Assembly (NCBI RefSeq): GCF_004363955.1
Contig: NZ_SNZR01000015.1
Coordinates: 248,001-312,000, forward strand
Reading direction: 5' to 3'
From: Enterovirga rhinocerotis
GTDB taxonomy: Bacteria > Pseudomonadota > Alphaproteobacteria > Rhizobiales > Beijerinckiaceae
Length of the DNA: 64,000 bases
Under the pieces are notes generated by a model. It did no database searches, was not told the DNA's origin, and worked only from the letters and a program-made list of their open reading frames with translations. Shown piece by piece: positions 16,473 to 24,259 of the stretch (position 1 is its first letter; each line of letters opens with the position of its first letter). A program made the translations under genes and the position numbers.

Positions 16473-16948
16473 TCTCTCTCGAAACCGGGCTCTACGCCCT
16501 CGCGCAGCTCTTCCTGCTGCCCGTCCTCGTCTTGATCGTCGTGGCGCTCGCCTATGCCTTCGCGGCTCTGGGCGGCTTCGCGATCGAGGCGCTCCAGCGT
16601 GCGCGAAGGACCTACCGCTCGCCTCTCCTCGCCCGGGCGCGCGATCCCGCCGCGACGAGCGACGACCTCGAACTCCTCATCATGCGGCGGCTGGAATGGC
16701 TGCGCATCGTGGCCCGCTCGGCGCCGATGCTCGGCCTCGTCGCGACGATGATCCCGATGGGCCCGGCCCTGCTCGCCCTGTCGAACAACGATGCGAAGGC
16801 GCTCGGCGGCAACCTCGTCGTCGCCTTCGCGGCCGTGATCCTGTCCCTCGTCGCGGCCGCGCTCGCCTTCCTCATCCTTACGATCCGGCGCCGCTGGCTC
16901 CTCGAGGATCTGCGCGAGGTCGAGCGGACGCGGGGGCTGGCGTCATGA
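16469..16948 (+). CDS. MotA/TolQ/ExbB-like proton-channel family protein
   Basis: 159 residues with three hydrophobic helices (about 10-36, 85-105 and 116-145). The second and third form the GLVATMIPMGPALLAL and GNLVVAFAAVILSLVAAALAF pair that corresponds to the pore helices of ExbB/TolQ/MotA. Such proteins form pentameric inner-membrane proton channels that drive a partner with an ExbD/TolR/MotB-like helix, here most likely the DUF2149 protein encoded next. The ATG overlaps the chelatase stop by 4 bases (ATGA), and its TGA overlaps the next ATG, so four proteins are made in a coupled series. This corresponds in position to HmuU of Porphyromonas. It is shorter than ExbB because the large N-terminal region is missing. 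Confidence 0.82.
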   Translation: MISLETGLYALAQLFLLPVLVLIVVALAYAFAALGGFAIEALQRARRTYRSPLLARARDPAATSDDLELLIMRRLEWLRIVARSAPMLGLVATMIPMGPALLALSNNDAKALGGNLVVAFAAVILSLVAAALAFLILTIRRRWLLEDLREVERTRGLAS

Positions 16949-17259
16949 GGTTCCTGGACGAGGAGGGCGAGGATCCGCTGCTGTCGGTGGTGAACCTCGT
17001 CGACATCTTCCTGGTCGTGATCGCGATGTTGATGATCGTGATCGTGCAGAACCCGCTCAATCCCTTCTCCGACAGCAAGGCCGTGCTGGTCGAGAATCCC
17101 GGCCGTCCCGACATGCGCATCACGGTGAAGGACGGGAAGGAGATGACCCGCTACGAGCCCAGCGACGAGATCGGCGAAGGGAAGGGCGTGCGGGCCGGCA
17201 TCACGTATCGGCTGCCGGACGGGCGCATGATCTATGTGCCGGAGACAGCGAAGGACTAG
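16945..17259 (+). CDS. DUF2149 family protein (ExbD/TolR-like topology)
   Basis: 104 residues. A short cytoplasmic start (MRFLDEEGEDPLL) leads into one membrane helix (about 15-35, VVNLVDIFLVVIAMLMIVIV) with an Asp (residue 20) at its beginning, and then a periplasmic domain. That single helix with an acidic residue followed by a soluble domain is the layout of ExbD, TolR and MotB, though the sequence family is DUF2149. It is found almost always beside CobN-like and MotA/ExbB-like genes. Proposed role: the force-transducing partner of the channel protein, linking proton flow to the anchored chelatase or receptor. Role is inference; family assignment is fairly firm. Last gene of the coupled set, followed by 263 bases of spacer. 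Confidence 0.75.
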   Translation: MRFLDEEGEDPLLSVVNLVDIFLVVIAMLMIVIVQNPLNPFSDSKAVLVENPGRPDMRITVKDGKEMTRYEPSDEIGEGKGVRAGITYRLPDGRMIYVPETAKD

Positions 17260-17522
17260 CGAGGCCCATCGACGTGGAGGACGAGCCGGCCGCGAGATCG
17301 TTCCCGATCCCGGCGGCGGCTGGCGATCGGCATCGCACGAGGCTCGCCGCCGAGCCCACGATCGGAGCCTCGGGACGCGCAGGGATGTCGTCTCGCTAAG
17401 CCGTTCGCTCGTGCGGCGAGGGTCGCGCCGATCGGATCGGGTCGATCGTCGCGATCCGCCAAAATGCGAGACGCCGGCGTCTCGCCCTTGCGCGCGCCCC
17501 GTCCCTGCGGGACAAATCTGGA

Positions 17523-18503
17523 ATGGCTCCAGTCCTCGAGGTCCGCGACCTCACGGTCGTCTTCGACACCGATGCCGGGCCGCTCGCGGCCGTGAACGGC
17601 GTCTCGCTGTCGGTCGGGCGCGGCGAGGTGCTCGGCGTCGTCGGGGAATCCGGCTCCGGCAAGTCGGTGACGGGGCTCGCGCTGCTCGGCCTCGTCGACC
17701 CGCCGGGCCGGATCGCGGGGGGCTCGATCCTGTTCGAGGGCGAAGACCTCGTCGGCCGCTCCGAACACGAGATGCGGCGCCTGCGCGGCGCGCGAATCGC
17801 GATGATCTTCCAGGACCCGATGTCGACGCTGCACCCGGTCCTGCGCATCGATACGCAGATGATCGAGGCCATCGAGGCGCATGAATCCGTGGCCCCGGCC
17901 GTCGCGCGGGGGAGGGCGCTCGCGGCGCTCGAGCGGGTCGGCATCCCCTCGGCGGCCGAGCGGCTCGCCGCCTATCCGCACCAGTTCTCCGGCGGGATGC
18001 GCCAGCGCGTCGCCATCGCGACGGCCCTCCTGAACCGGCCCGCCCTCCTCGTCGCCGACGAGCCGACGACGGCGCTCGACGTCACCATCCAGGCTCAGAT
18101 CCTGGCCGAGATGCAGGCGCTCCAGGCCGAGACCGGAACCGCGCTGATCTGGATCACGCACGACCTCTCGGTCGTCTCCGGCCTCGCCGACAGGGTGGCC
18201 GTCATGTATGGCGGGCGCATCGTCGAGACCGGCCCCGTCGCGGCCGTGATCGAGCGGCCGGTCCATCCCTATACGGCCGGACTGATCGGCTCGGTGCCGA
18301 GCCGCAACCGCCGCGGCGTGCCGCTGGCGCAGATCCGCGGCCACGCTCCGGCTCTCGCCCAGATGCCGCCGGGCTGCCCCTTCCATCCGCGCTGCGAGCG
18401 GGCGAGCGCCCTCTGCGCACGGACGATGCCGTCGGCCGCATCGTATGGTCCTGCGCACGAGGCGGCCTGCCACCACCCGCTCGCCCTGCCGGAGGCCGCG
18501 TGA
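17523..18503 (+). CDS. Oligopeptide/dipeptide-type ABC transporter ATPase (DppD/OppD-like)
   Basis: 326 residues. Walker A is GESGSGKSV (about 42-50), the signature is FSGGMRQR (about 157-164), and Walker B is [12 protein letters not shown]. The C-terminal oligopeptide-transporter extension carries [14 protein letters not shown] with the cysteines typical of this subfamily, which can hold an Fe-S or metal site. It powers uptake of peptides, nickel or metallophore complexes with a DppF-type partner, and overlaps that partner's gene by 4 bases. The usual permeases (DppB, DppC) and binding protein are absent on both sides in this window. Codon use is like its neighbours. The start has only a weak ribosome site. 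Confidence 0.93.
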   Translation: MAPVLEVRDLTVVFDTDAGPLAAVNGVSLSVGRGEVLGVVGESGSGKSVTGLALLGLVDPPGRIAGGSILFEGEDLVGRSEHEMRRLRGARIAMIFQDPMSTLHPVLRIDTQMIEAIEAHESVAPAVARGRALAALERVGIPSAAERLAAYPHQFSGGMRQRVAIATALLNRPALLVADEPTTALDVTIQAQILAEMQALQAETGTALIWITHDLSVVSGLADRVAVMYGGRIVETGPVAAVIERPVHPYTAGLIGSVPSRNRRGVPLAQIRGHAPALAQMPPGCPFHPRCERASALCARTMPSAASYGPAHEAACHHPLALPEAA

Positions 18504-19519
18504 GCGCGCCCGCCCTCGCGCTCGACGGCGTCTCCCGCCGTTTCGTGAAGCCGCTCGACCTCGCCGAGAGGGCCGCGAACCTCCTCGGCGCCGGCCGCAG
18601 GGCGCAGGTGGTGCGGGCGGTCGACGGCGTCAGCCTCGACGTCGCCCCGGGCGAGGTGCTGGGCCTCGTCGGGGAATCGGGCTGCGGGAAATCGACCCTC
18701 GCCCGCATCGCCTCGGGGATCATGGAGCCGAGCGAAGGCGCCGTGCGGATCGAGGGCGCGAACCGCGCCGGGCTCGGCCGCGAGGCGCGCCGGCGGGCCG
18801 ATCTCGCCGTGCAGATGGTCTTCCAGGACCCGATGGGCTCGCTCAACCCGCGCATGCGGGCGGGCGACATCATCGGCGAGGCGCCGCTCGTCCACGGGAT
18901 CGTCGGGCGGGGCGAACTCGCCGATTACGTCGCCGGGCAGATGCGCCTCGTCGGGCTCGATCCGGCCCTGCGCGACCGTTATCCGCATCAATTCTCCGGC
19001 GGCCAGCGCGCGCGGATCGGCATCGCGCGGGCGCTCGCGGTGAAGCCGACGATCCTCGTCTGCGACGAGGCGACGGCCGCGCTCGACGTCTCGATCCAGG
19101 CGCAGGTCCTGAACCTCTTCGCCGAACTCCGAAGGAGCCTCGGTCTGACGCTCCTTTTCGTGAGCCACGATCTCGGCGTGGTCGAGCACATCTCGGACCG
19201 GGTCGCGGTGATGTATCTCGGGCGGATCGTCGAGGAGGCGACGACCGACGCGCTCTTCGCGCGGCCGAACCATCCCTATACCCAGGCGCTCCTCGCCGAG
19301 GTGCCGCGGCTCGAGGCGCGGAAGCGCCGCTTCTCCGCGCTGAAGGGCGAATTGCCCTCGCCGCTCGCCCCGCCGCCGGGTTGCCATTTCCACCCGCGCT
19401 GCCCGCACGCCTTCGACCGCTGCCGCATCGAGCGCCCGGCCCTGCGCGAGGTGGCCCCAGGCCAGCGCGCCGCCTGCCACCTCAACGACGAGGCGACGCG
19501 GTCAAGCAGCCGGGCGTGA
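18500..19519 (+). CDS. Oligopeptide/dipeptide-type ABC transporter ATPase (DppF/OppF-like)
   Basis: 339 residues. Walker A GESGCGKST (about 57-65), signature FSGGQRAR (about 166-173) and Walker B LVCDEATAALD (about 191-201) are intact. The C-terminal extension PPPGCHFHPRCPHAFDRC is the OppF-type cysteine motif. It pairs with the DppD-like ATPase encoded just before, with a GTGA overlap at 18500-18503. Because no permease or binding protein is nearby, the pair either serves a transporter encoded elsewhere or is what remains of a longer operon. Position right after the receptor/chelatase operon makes a metal-complex import role possible, but the 263-base gap argues against a single tight operon. 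Confidence 0.92.
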   Translation: MSAPALALDGVSRRFVKPLDLAERAANLLGAGRRAQVVRAVDGVSLDVAPGEVLGLVGESGCGKSTLARIASGIMEPSEGAVRIEGANRAGLGREARRRADLAVQMVFQDPMGSLNPRMRAGDIIGEAPLVHGIVGRGELADYVAGQMRLVGLDPALRDRYPHQFSGGQRARIGIARALAVKPTILVCDEATAALDVSIQAQVLNLFAELRRSLGLTLLFVSHDLGVVEHISDRVAVMYLGRIVEEATTDALFARPNHPYTQALLAEVPRLEARKRRFSALKGELPSPLAPPPGCHFHPRCPHAFDRCRIERPALREVAPGQRAACHLNDEATRSSSRA

Positions 19520-19586
19520 ACCGGTTATCTGCCGTCCCGCAAAAGGAGCTACCGTACTCGCCTTGCCGAGAGGGCACCGCACGCAC

Positions 19587-19742
19587 CTTCCCTCCCCCTT
19601 GTGGGGAGGGCCGAGTCGAAGCGGAGCTTCGAGCCGGGGTGGGGGCGCCTCGGCAGAAGGCACCGCCGTGCGAACCGGCACCACCCCCACCCGGCTCGGC
19701 CTATGGCCGAGTCCCCCCTCCCCAGAGGGGGGAGGGAGGGTG
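19587..19742. repeat. Long imperfect inverted repeat (CCCTCCCC...GGGTGGGGG type)
   Basis: The left arm begins CCTTCCCTCCCCCTTGTGGG and reaches GCCGGGGTGGGGG; the right arm mirrors it from CCACCCCCACCCGGCTCGGC to GGGGGGAGGGAGGGTG. Each arm also folds on itself. It fills most of the 250-base space between two convergent genes. Layout is that of a dispersed palindromic intergenic element; a role as a bidirectional transcript end is possible. Confidence 0.75.
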
Positions 19743-19769
19743 TGCACGGCGCCCTCGCAGCAATCCCCG

Positions 19770-20756
19770 TCAGCCGGGTACGCGGCCGCCGAGTTCGTCG
19801 TCGATATAGACCTGGATGATCTCGTCGAAGGAGGTCTCGGCCTTGAAGCCGAGGCTTTGCGCGCGCTCCGGCTGGCAGCGCTCGGCCCAGCCCGCGACGA
19901 TGCCCTGGACGACCGGATCGGGCTCGCGCCGGATGCGGGCGGCGACCGTGTCGCCCGCGACGCGGCGCAGCGCCTCGATCTGCTCGCCGACCGTGACGGA
20001 GAGGCCGGGCATGGTCAGGCTGCGGAGCTGGCCGAGCGGGGCGGTGTCCATGGTCGCGGCATGGAGGAGGAAGCCGATCGCCGCGCGGGGCGAGGCGTGC
20101 CAGTGCCGGGTCGTCTCCGCGACGGGCAGGATCGCCTCCTTCCCGTTCAGCGGCTCGCGGATGATGCCGGAGAAGAAGCCGGATGCGGCCTTGTTGGGCA
20201 GGCCCGGCCGCACGCAGATCGTCGGCAGGCGGATGCCGACGCCGTCGAGGAAGCCGCGGCGCGAGTAATCGGCGAGGAGGAGCTCGCCGATCGCCTTCTG
20301 CGTGCCGTAGCTCGTGAGCGGGGTCAGGTTGAACTCGTCGGTGATGCCGTCCTTCGGGAAGGGCTGGCCGAAGACCGCGATCGAGGAGGTGAAGACGACG
20401 CGGGGCTTGTAGCCGCCGCCGATGGCCCGGATCGCCTCGAAGAGGTTGCGGGTGGAATCGAGGTTGACCCGGTAGCCTTTCTCGAAATCCGCCTCCGCCT
20501 CGCCGGAGACGATGGCCGCAAGGTGGACGATCAGGTCCGGCCGGCCCGCGACCAGCCCCTCGCAGCGGCCCGGCTCGCCGAGATCGCCCGCCTGCACCTC
20601 GACGGGGAAGGGGGCATCCGCGGGAGCCTTCGGCGCGACGACGTCGAAGAGCAGCATCCCGGAGACGGGCTTGCCGCCGACGCCGCCATCTTTGACGATC
20701 CGCTCGACCAGCTTGCGCCCGATCATGCCGGCCGCCCCGAGAACCAGAATCTTCAT
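19770..20756 (-). CDS. denD: NAD-dependent epimerase/dehydratase, D-erythronate dehydrogenase (DenD) type
   Basis: 328 residues. The Rossmann motif is GAAGMIGRKL (7-16), catalytic YGTQK is at about 151-155, with TSSIAVFGQPFP before it. The whole pattern (LFDVVAPKAP..., GIRLPTICVRPGLPNKAASGFFSGIIREPLNG) fits the DenD family, which oxidises D-erythronate to 2-oxo-tetronate in C4 sugar-acid catabolism. The usual pathway partners (OtnK kinase, OtnC aldolase, OtnI isomerase) are not in this window, so the pathway may be completed elsewhere or the substrate may differ. It stands alone between two palindromic repeats, 182 bases downstream of an SDR gene. Confidence 0.75.
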   Translation of the reverse strand: MKILVLGAAGMIGRKLVERIVKDGGVGGKPVSGMLLFDVVAPKAPADAPFPVEVQAGDLGEPGRCEGLVAGRPDLIVHLAAIVSGEAEADFEKGYRVNLDSTRNLFEAIRAIGGGYKPRVVFTSSIAVFGQPFPKDGITDEFNLTPLTSYGTQKAIGELLLADYSRRGFLDGVGIRLPTICVRPGLPNKAASGFFSGIIREPLNGKEAILPVAETTRHWHASPRAAIGFLLHAATMDTAPLGQLRSLTMPGLSVTVGEQIEALRRVAGDTVAARIRREPDPVVQGIVAGWAERCQPERAQSLGFKAETSFDEIIQVYIDDELGGRVPG

Positions 20757-20783
20757 CGCGTGCTCCTTGGGATGTCGCGTCTT

Positions 20784-20923
20784 CCTTCTCCCCTTGCGGG
20801 AGAAGGTGGCCTTCGCGTGAGCGAGGGTCGGATGAGGGGTGGAGACTCGCCGTCGACGGGAGGTGTTCCCCCCTCATCCGTCAGCGCTTCGCGCTGCCAC
20901 CTTCTCCCGCAAGGGGAGAAGGG
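20784..20923. repeat. Palindromic repeat with CTTCTCCCCTTGCGGGAGAAG ends
   Basis: Left end CCTTCTCCCCTTGCGGGAG at 20784 and following GGATGAGGGG pair with the right arm CCCCTCATCC ... CTTCTCCCGCAAGGGGAGAA ending at 20923. Both ends are also self-complementary, so the 140 bases can form a cross or a long hairpin. The same core occurs at 28319, 32362 and 34791. Confidence 0.8.
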
Positions 20924-20938
20924 ACCTCGTGCCTCAGC

Positions 20939-21685
20939 TCAGATCGCCCAGCCGCCGTCGACGAGGAAGATCTGGCCCGTGGTGAAGCGGGATTCGTCGC
21001 CCGCGAGGTAGACGGCCATCGCGGCGATCTCCTGCGGGGTGCCGAGGCGGCCCATCGGCTGGCGGTCGATGAACATCTGGCGCGTCTCGGCCTCGCTCTT
21101 CCCGGTCTCGCGCGCCTGGACGACGATGCGCTGGTCGAGCGAGGGGCTTTCGACGGTTCCGGGGCAGATGGCGTTGCAGCGGATGCCGCGGCGGATGAAG
21201 TCGATCGCCATCGCCTTGGTCAGGCCGATCACCGCGGCCTTGGTGGCGCCGTAGACGTAGCGGTTCGCCGCCGCCTTCACCGAGGAGGCGCCCGAGGCGA
21301 TGTTGATGATCGAGCCGCCGCCGCGATCCAGCATCCCCGGCAGCCAGGCCGAGATCGTCCGGTGCATCGACTTGACGTTCAGGTCGAAAGAGAAGTCCCA
21401 GTCGCGGTCGGAGGTCTCGAAGATCGTTCCGGCATGGACGTAGCCGGCGGCGTTGGCGAGGATGTCGATCGGCCCGGTCTCGCGTGCCAGCGCCTCGACC
21501 TCCTCCGCCTTCAGCACGTCGAGCCGGCGCGCCTGCGCCGCGCCGATCCCCTCCAGCTTGCCGGGGTCGATATCGGTCGCCCAGACCGTCGCGCCCTCGC
21601 GGACGAAGGCCTCGGCCATCGCGCGACCGATCCCGGCGGCCGCCGCCGTCACGAGCGCCGTCTTGCCGGCGAGCCGTCCTGCCAT
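20939..21685 (-). CDS. Short-chain dehydrogenase/reductase (3-hydroxybutyrate / keto-deoxy sugar acid type)
   Basis: 248 residues, a classical SDR. The cofactor motif is TAAAAGIGRAMAE (about 13-25), NAAGYVHAG is the NAG-type motif, and catalysis uses Ser (IASGASS) and YGATK (about 151-155). The ending GQIFLVDGGWAI is typical. Sequence flavour (SLDQRI, MFIDRQPMGRLGTP) is closest to 2-keto-3-deoxy-L-fuconate dehydrogenase and cytosolic 3-hydroxybutyrate dehydrogenase. It oxidises a hydroxy acid with NAD. The DenD-like gene downstream on the same strand supports sugar-acid catabolism. Specific substrate uncertain. Confidence 0.85.
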   Translation of the reverse strand: MAGRLAGKTALVTAAAAGIGRAMAEAFVREGATVWATDIDPGKLEGIGAAQARRLDVLKAEEVEALARETGPIDILANAAGYVHAGTIFETSDRDWDFSFDLNVKSMHRTISAWLPGMLDRGGGSIINIASGASSVKAAANRYVYGATKAAVIGLTKAMAIDFIRRGIRCNAICPGTVESPSLDQRIVVQARETGKSEAETRQMFIDRQPMGRLGTPQEIAAMAVYLAGDESRFTTGQIFLVDGGWAI

Positions 21686-21713
21686 CGCGTCTCTCCCTGG
21701 TGTTGTCTGTTTC

Positions 21714-22895
21714 TCAGATCGTCTTCGTCATGTGGACCAGCCGGCGCCCGTCCGGCAGGTCTTCCTCCCGCGTCGTCGCGTAGCCGCGCCGGTGGTACCA
21801 TTCGATGTTCTTGGTCAGCGGCTTGCCGGTGAAGAGCCGCAGCTCCGAGAGCCCGAGGATGCGGGCCCGCGCCTCCGCGGCGTCGAGGAGGCGGCGGCCG
21901 AGGCCGGTATTCTGACGGCCCGGATCGACCGAGACGCTCCAGACCTCGAGGTGGTCCGGCTGCGGGGCGAGGGCTATGGCGCCGGCGAGGCCCTGGGCGT
22001 CCTCGGCGAGCCAGGTCTCGTAGCGCGAGACGACCTCCTCGGGCGGCGTCAGGAGCGGCACCGGCTCCATGCCCAGCATCTCCCGGTTCCAGACATAGGC
22101 CGCGCGGTGCACGGCGTCGAAGGCGGCGACGTCCTCCCGGCTCGCGCGCCGGAGCGTCGTGCCGGGGATCGAGGTCGCGTTCAGGGCCGAGAGGGCGAGG
22201 CGCTGCTTGCCCTCCTCGTCGAAATTCTCCGCAGCGAGCCAGCGCTCGAAGGCGAGCTTCCGCGCCGGCCAATCGTGGTCGAGCATCGCGTACCAGGCGG
22301 TGTCGCGGTTTCGGCCCTTGACGATCATGTGCTGCCGGAAGGTGCCCTCATAGGTGAAGCCGAGCCGCAGGGCCGCCCGGCGCGAGGGGGCGTTCAGCGC
22401 GTTGCACTTCCATTCGTAGCGGCGGTAGCCGAGCTCGTCGAAGGCGTGGCGCGCCATCAGATACATCGCCTCGGTCGCGCCGACCCCGCGTTGCAGGCGC
22501 GGCGTGTAGAGGATGTTGCCGACTTCGATGACCCGGTGCCCGGGCTCGATCCGCATCAGCGTCGCATGGCCGACAGCGTCCCCCGAGGCCTTGTCGAGGA
22601 TCGTGAACATGAACGGATCGGCGGCCGCGGCGGCCTTATCGAGATAGGCGCGGAAGGAGGCCTCGTCGGGGAAGGGCGGCGGGAAGAGATATTGCCACAG
22701 GGCCTCGTGCCCCGCCCCGTGCGAGGCCGCGTAAAGCGGGCCGGCATGGGCGGCGGGATCGACCGGCACGAGGTCGACATGGCGGCCTTCGAGCACGGTG
22801 CCCGGCTCCGGCCGGCGGGCGGGCGCCGGATCGACCTCTGGCCCGATGGGAAGCTTCGTCATCGGGTCCGGGACCGCCCAGAGGGACGCATTCAT
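21714..22895 (-). CDS. Double GNAT-family N-acetyltransferase
   Basis: 393 residues made of two acetyltransferase domains. The first (about 35-215) is RimJ/RimL-like with GVGATEAMYLMARHAFDELG and NAPSRRAALRLGFTYEGTFR. The second (about 245-393) is a classical GNAT with the acetyl-CoA pyrophosphate loop QNTGLGRRLLDAAEARA and the late YHRRGYATTREE. Each domain would acetylate an amine from acetyl-CoA; substrates are unknown. Its ATG overlaps the stop of the upstream PEP-mutase-like gene by 4 bases (22892-22895), so the two products are made together and may act on the same metabolite. Fusion of two different GNAT classes is less common than single-domain proteins. Confidence 0.88.
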   Translation of the reverse strand: MNASLWAVPDPMTKLPIGPEVDPAPARRPEPGTVLEGRHVDLVPVDPAAHAGPLYAASHGAGHEALWQYLFPPPFPDEASFRAYLDKAAAAADPFMFTILDKASGDAVGHATLMRIEPGHRVIEVGNILYTPRLQRGVGATEAMYLMARHAFDELGYRRYEWKCNALNAPSRRAALRLGFTYEGTFRQHMIVKGRNRDTAWYAMLDHDWPARKLAFERWLAAENFDEEGKQRLALSALNATSIPGTTLRRASREDVAAFDAVHRAAYVWNREMLGMEPVPLLTPPEEVVSRYETWLAEDAQGLAGAIALAPQPDHLEVWSVSVDPGRQNTGLGRRLLDAAEARARILGLSELRLFTGKPLTKNIEWYHRRGYATTREEDLPDGRRLVHMTKTI

Positions 22896-23785
22896 GCAGT
22901 GTCTTTCGCTCCGCTTCGTTCGGCGAGGTCGCGCCGGAAGAAGCCATTGATCTCGTCGAACGGGACGGCGCCGGCGAGGTCACCGAATTCGCCGCTCTGC
23001 GCGAGGGTCGTCGCGCCACGGATGAAGGCGCCCCAGGCGGCCCTCGCAAGGCCCGAGCCGAGGCTGATCCGCCGGATACCGAGCGCCGCGGCCTCCGCCA
23101 CCGAGAGGCCGCCCGCGCCGCTCACGAGAAGGTTCACGGGCCTGCCTTCGGCGGCCTCGACGACCGCCCGGATGTCGTCGGGCTTGCGGACCCCAGGGAC
23201 GTAGAGGACTTCCGCCCCGGCCTCGGCATAGGCGCGGATGCGACGCAACGATTCGGTGAGCGGATCGGAATGGCCGACGAGGAAGCATTCGGCCCGGCCC
23301 GTGAGAAGGACGCCGCTGCCGCTCTCGTCGATCGCCGCGCGGGCGGCCCGGATGCGATCCGTCGCGAGGCCGTTCTCGAAGAGCGGTGCGGCGGGGTCCC
23401 CCGTCGAATCCTCGATCGAGAGGCCGGCAATTCCCGTCCCGCAGCAGAGCCGGACGCTCTCGGCGACACCCTCGGGATCGCGGGCATAGCCGGATTCGAA
23501 ATCGGCGTTCACCGGCAGGTCGGTCGCTGCGGCGATCTCGGCGATGTGCCCGAGCATCGCGTCGCGAGGCACCGCCCAGTCGGTATCGGGGAGGCCGCGC
23601 CCGAAGGCGAAGCCGGAGGAGGTCGTCGCGAGGGCCGGAAAGCCGAGATGGCTCAGATAGCGGGCGGTTCCGATGTCCCAGGGATTGGGCAGGACGAAGC
23701 AGCCGCTCTCGTGCAGGGCGCGGAACGCGGCCACGCGTCGAGCCTGAACGCTCACGCTGCCGTCTCCGCCGCTCGCGTCCGTCAT
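22892..23785 (-). CDS. Isocitrate lyase/PEP mutase superfamily protein
   Basis: 297 residues from the preferred ATG at 23785, which has AAGGGAGG upstream; an ATG at 23812 would add nine residues. The fold signatures are NPWDIGTARYLSHLGFPALATTSSG, LPVNADFESGYA with metal-binding acidic residues, and IAGLSIEDSTG. Superfamily members cleave or form C-C or C-P bonds next to a carboxylate (2-methylisocitrate lyase, phosphonopyruvate mutase, oxaloacetate hydrolase). The lyase motif KKCGH is not present (the corresponding loop is absent), so isocitrate lyase itself is excluded. It is translationally coupled to the double acetyltransferase gene. Reaction unknown. Confidence 0.82.
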   Translation of the reverse strand: MTDASGGDGSVSVQARRVAAFRALHESGCFVLPNPWDIGTARYLSHLGFPALATTSSGFAFGRGLPDTDWAVPRDAMLGHIAEIAAATDLPVNADFESGYARDPEGVAESVRLCCGTGIAGLSIEDSTGDPAAPLFENGLATDRIRAARAAIDESGSGVLLTGRAECFLVGHSDPLTESLRRIRAYAEAGAEVLYVPGVRKPDDIRAVVEAAEGRPVNLLVSGAGGLSVAEAAALGIRRISLGSGLARAAWGAFIRGATTLAQSGEFGDLAGAVPFDEINGFFRRDLAERSGAKDTA

Positions 23786-23899
23786 CCCTCTGCCTCCCTT
23801 GCGGATCGTCACTCTACAGAGCGGCCCGGGAGCGGCAAGAGCGGTCGCGCGAAGACCGATCCGTGGCGTCGGACCCTCCGGACGCCACGCATCTGGGCG

Positions 23900-24253
23900 T
23901 CAGCTCCGCCAGCGGCCGGTCGAGCGGGCGTGTTCGATCCTGGCCAGTCCCGGCGGATGCATGCGCCCCGAGGCGATGAGCTCTTCGGCCAGGCGGATGT
24001 TGCGCTGCGACCAGTTCGAGTTCGGCCGGCGGGGCGTGATCCGCTGGACATAGGATTGGTCATCCCAGGCCCGCTTATGGCTGTCGATCCAGCCCCAGGC
24101 GAGACAGGCCAGGACGCAGTCGTTCCAGTCGATCGAGGGGACCCCGCTCGCCTTGCGGAAGATGCGCAGCCAGAGTTCGGCCGCTCCGGAATGATGGGCC
24201 TCCAGCCAGCGCTCCAGGTCCAGGATGTCGCGGAAGGCGATGGGTTGGATCAC
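23900..24253 (-). CDS. YdeI/OmpD-associated family protein, C-terminally shortened
   Basis: 117 residues. The N-terminal part matches the YdeI family: RDILDLERWLEAHHSGAAELWLRI, IDWNDCVLACLAWGWIDSHK and YVQRITPRRPNSNWSQRN. Family members as I know them are nearer 190 residues and continue after the GRW motif with a helical tail; here the frame stops two codons after RSTGRW. It is either a short natural variant or a truncated gene. Function in the family is poorly defined (linked to bacteriocin or peptide protection). It lies 6 bases after the VOC gene and is probably co-transcribed. Confidence 0.65.
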   Translation of the reverse strand: MIQPIAFRDILDLERWLEAHHSGAAELWLRIFRKASGVPSIDWNDCVLACLAWGWIDSHKRAWDDQSYVQRITPRRPNSNWSQRNIRLAEELIASGRMHPPGLARIEHARSTGRWRS

Positions 24254-24259
24254 CGCCCG

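Noticed and set aside
19587-19742. CRISPR-like or integron attachment-like repeat
   Set aside because: The element is one large inverted repeat, not direct repeats with equal spacers, and no cas or integrase gene is near.
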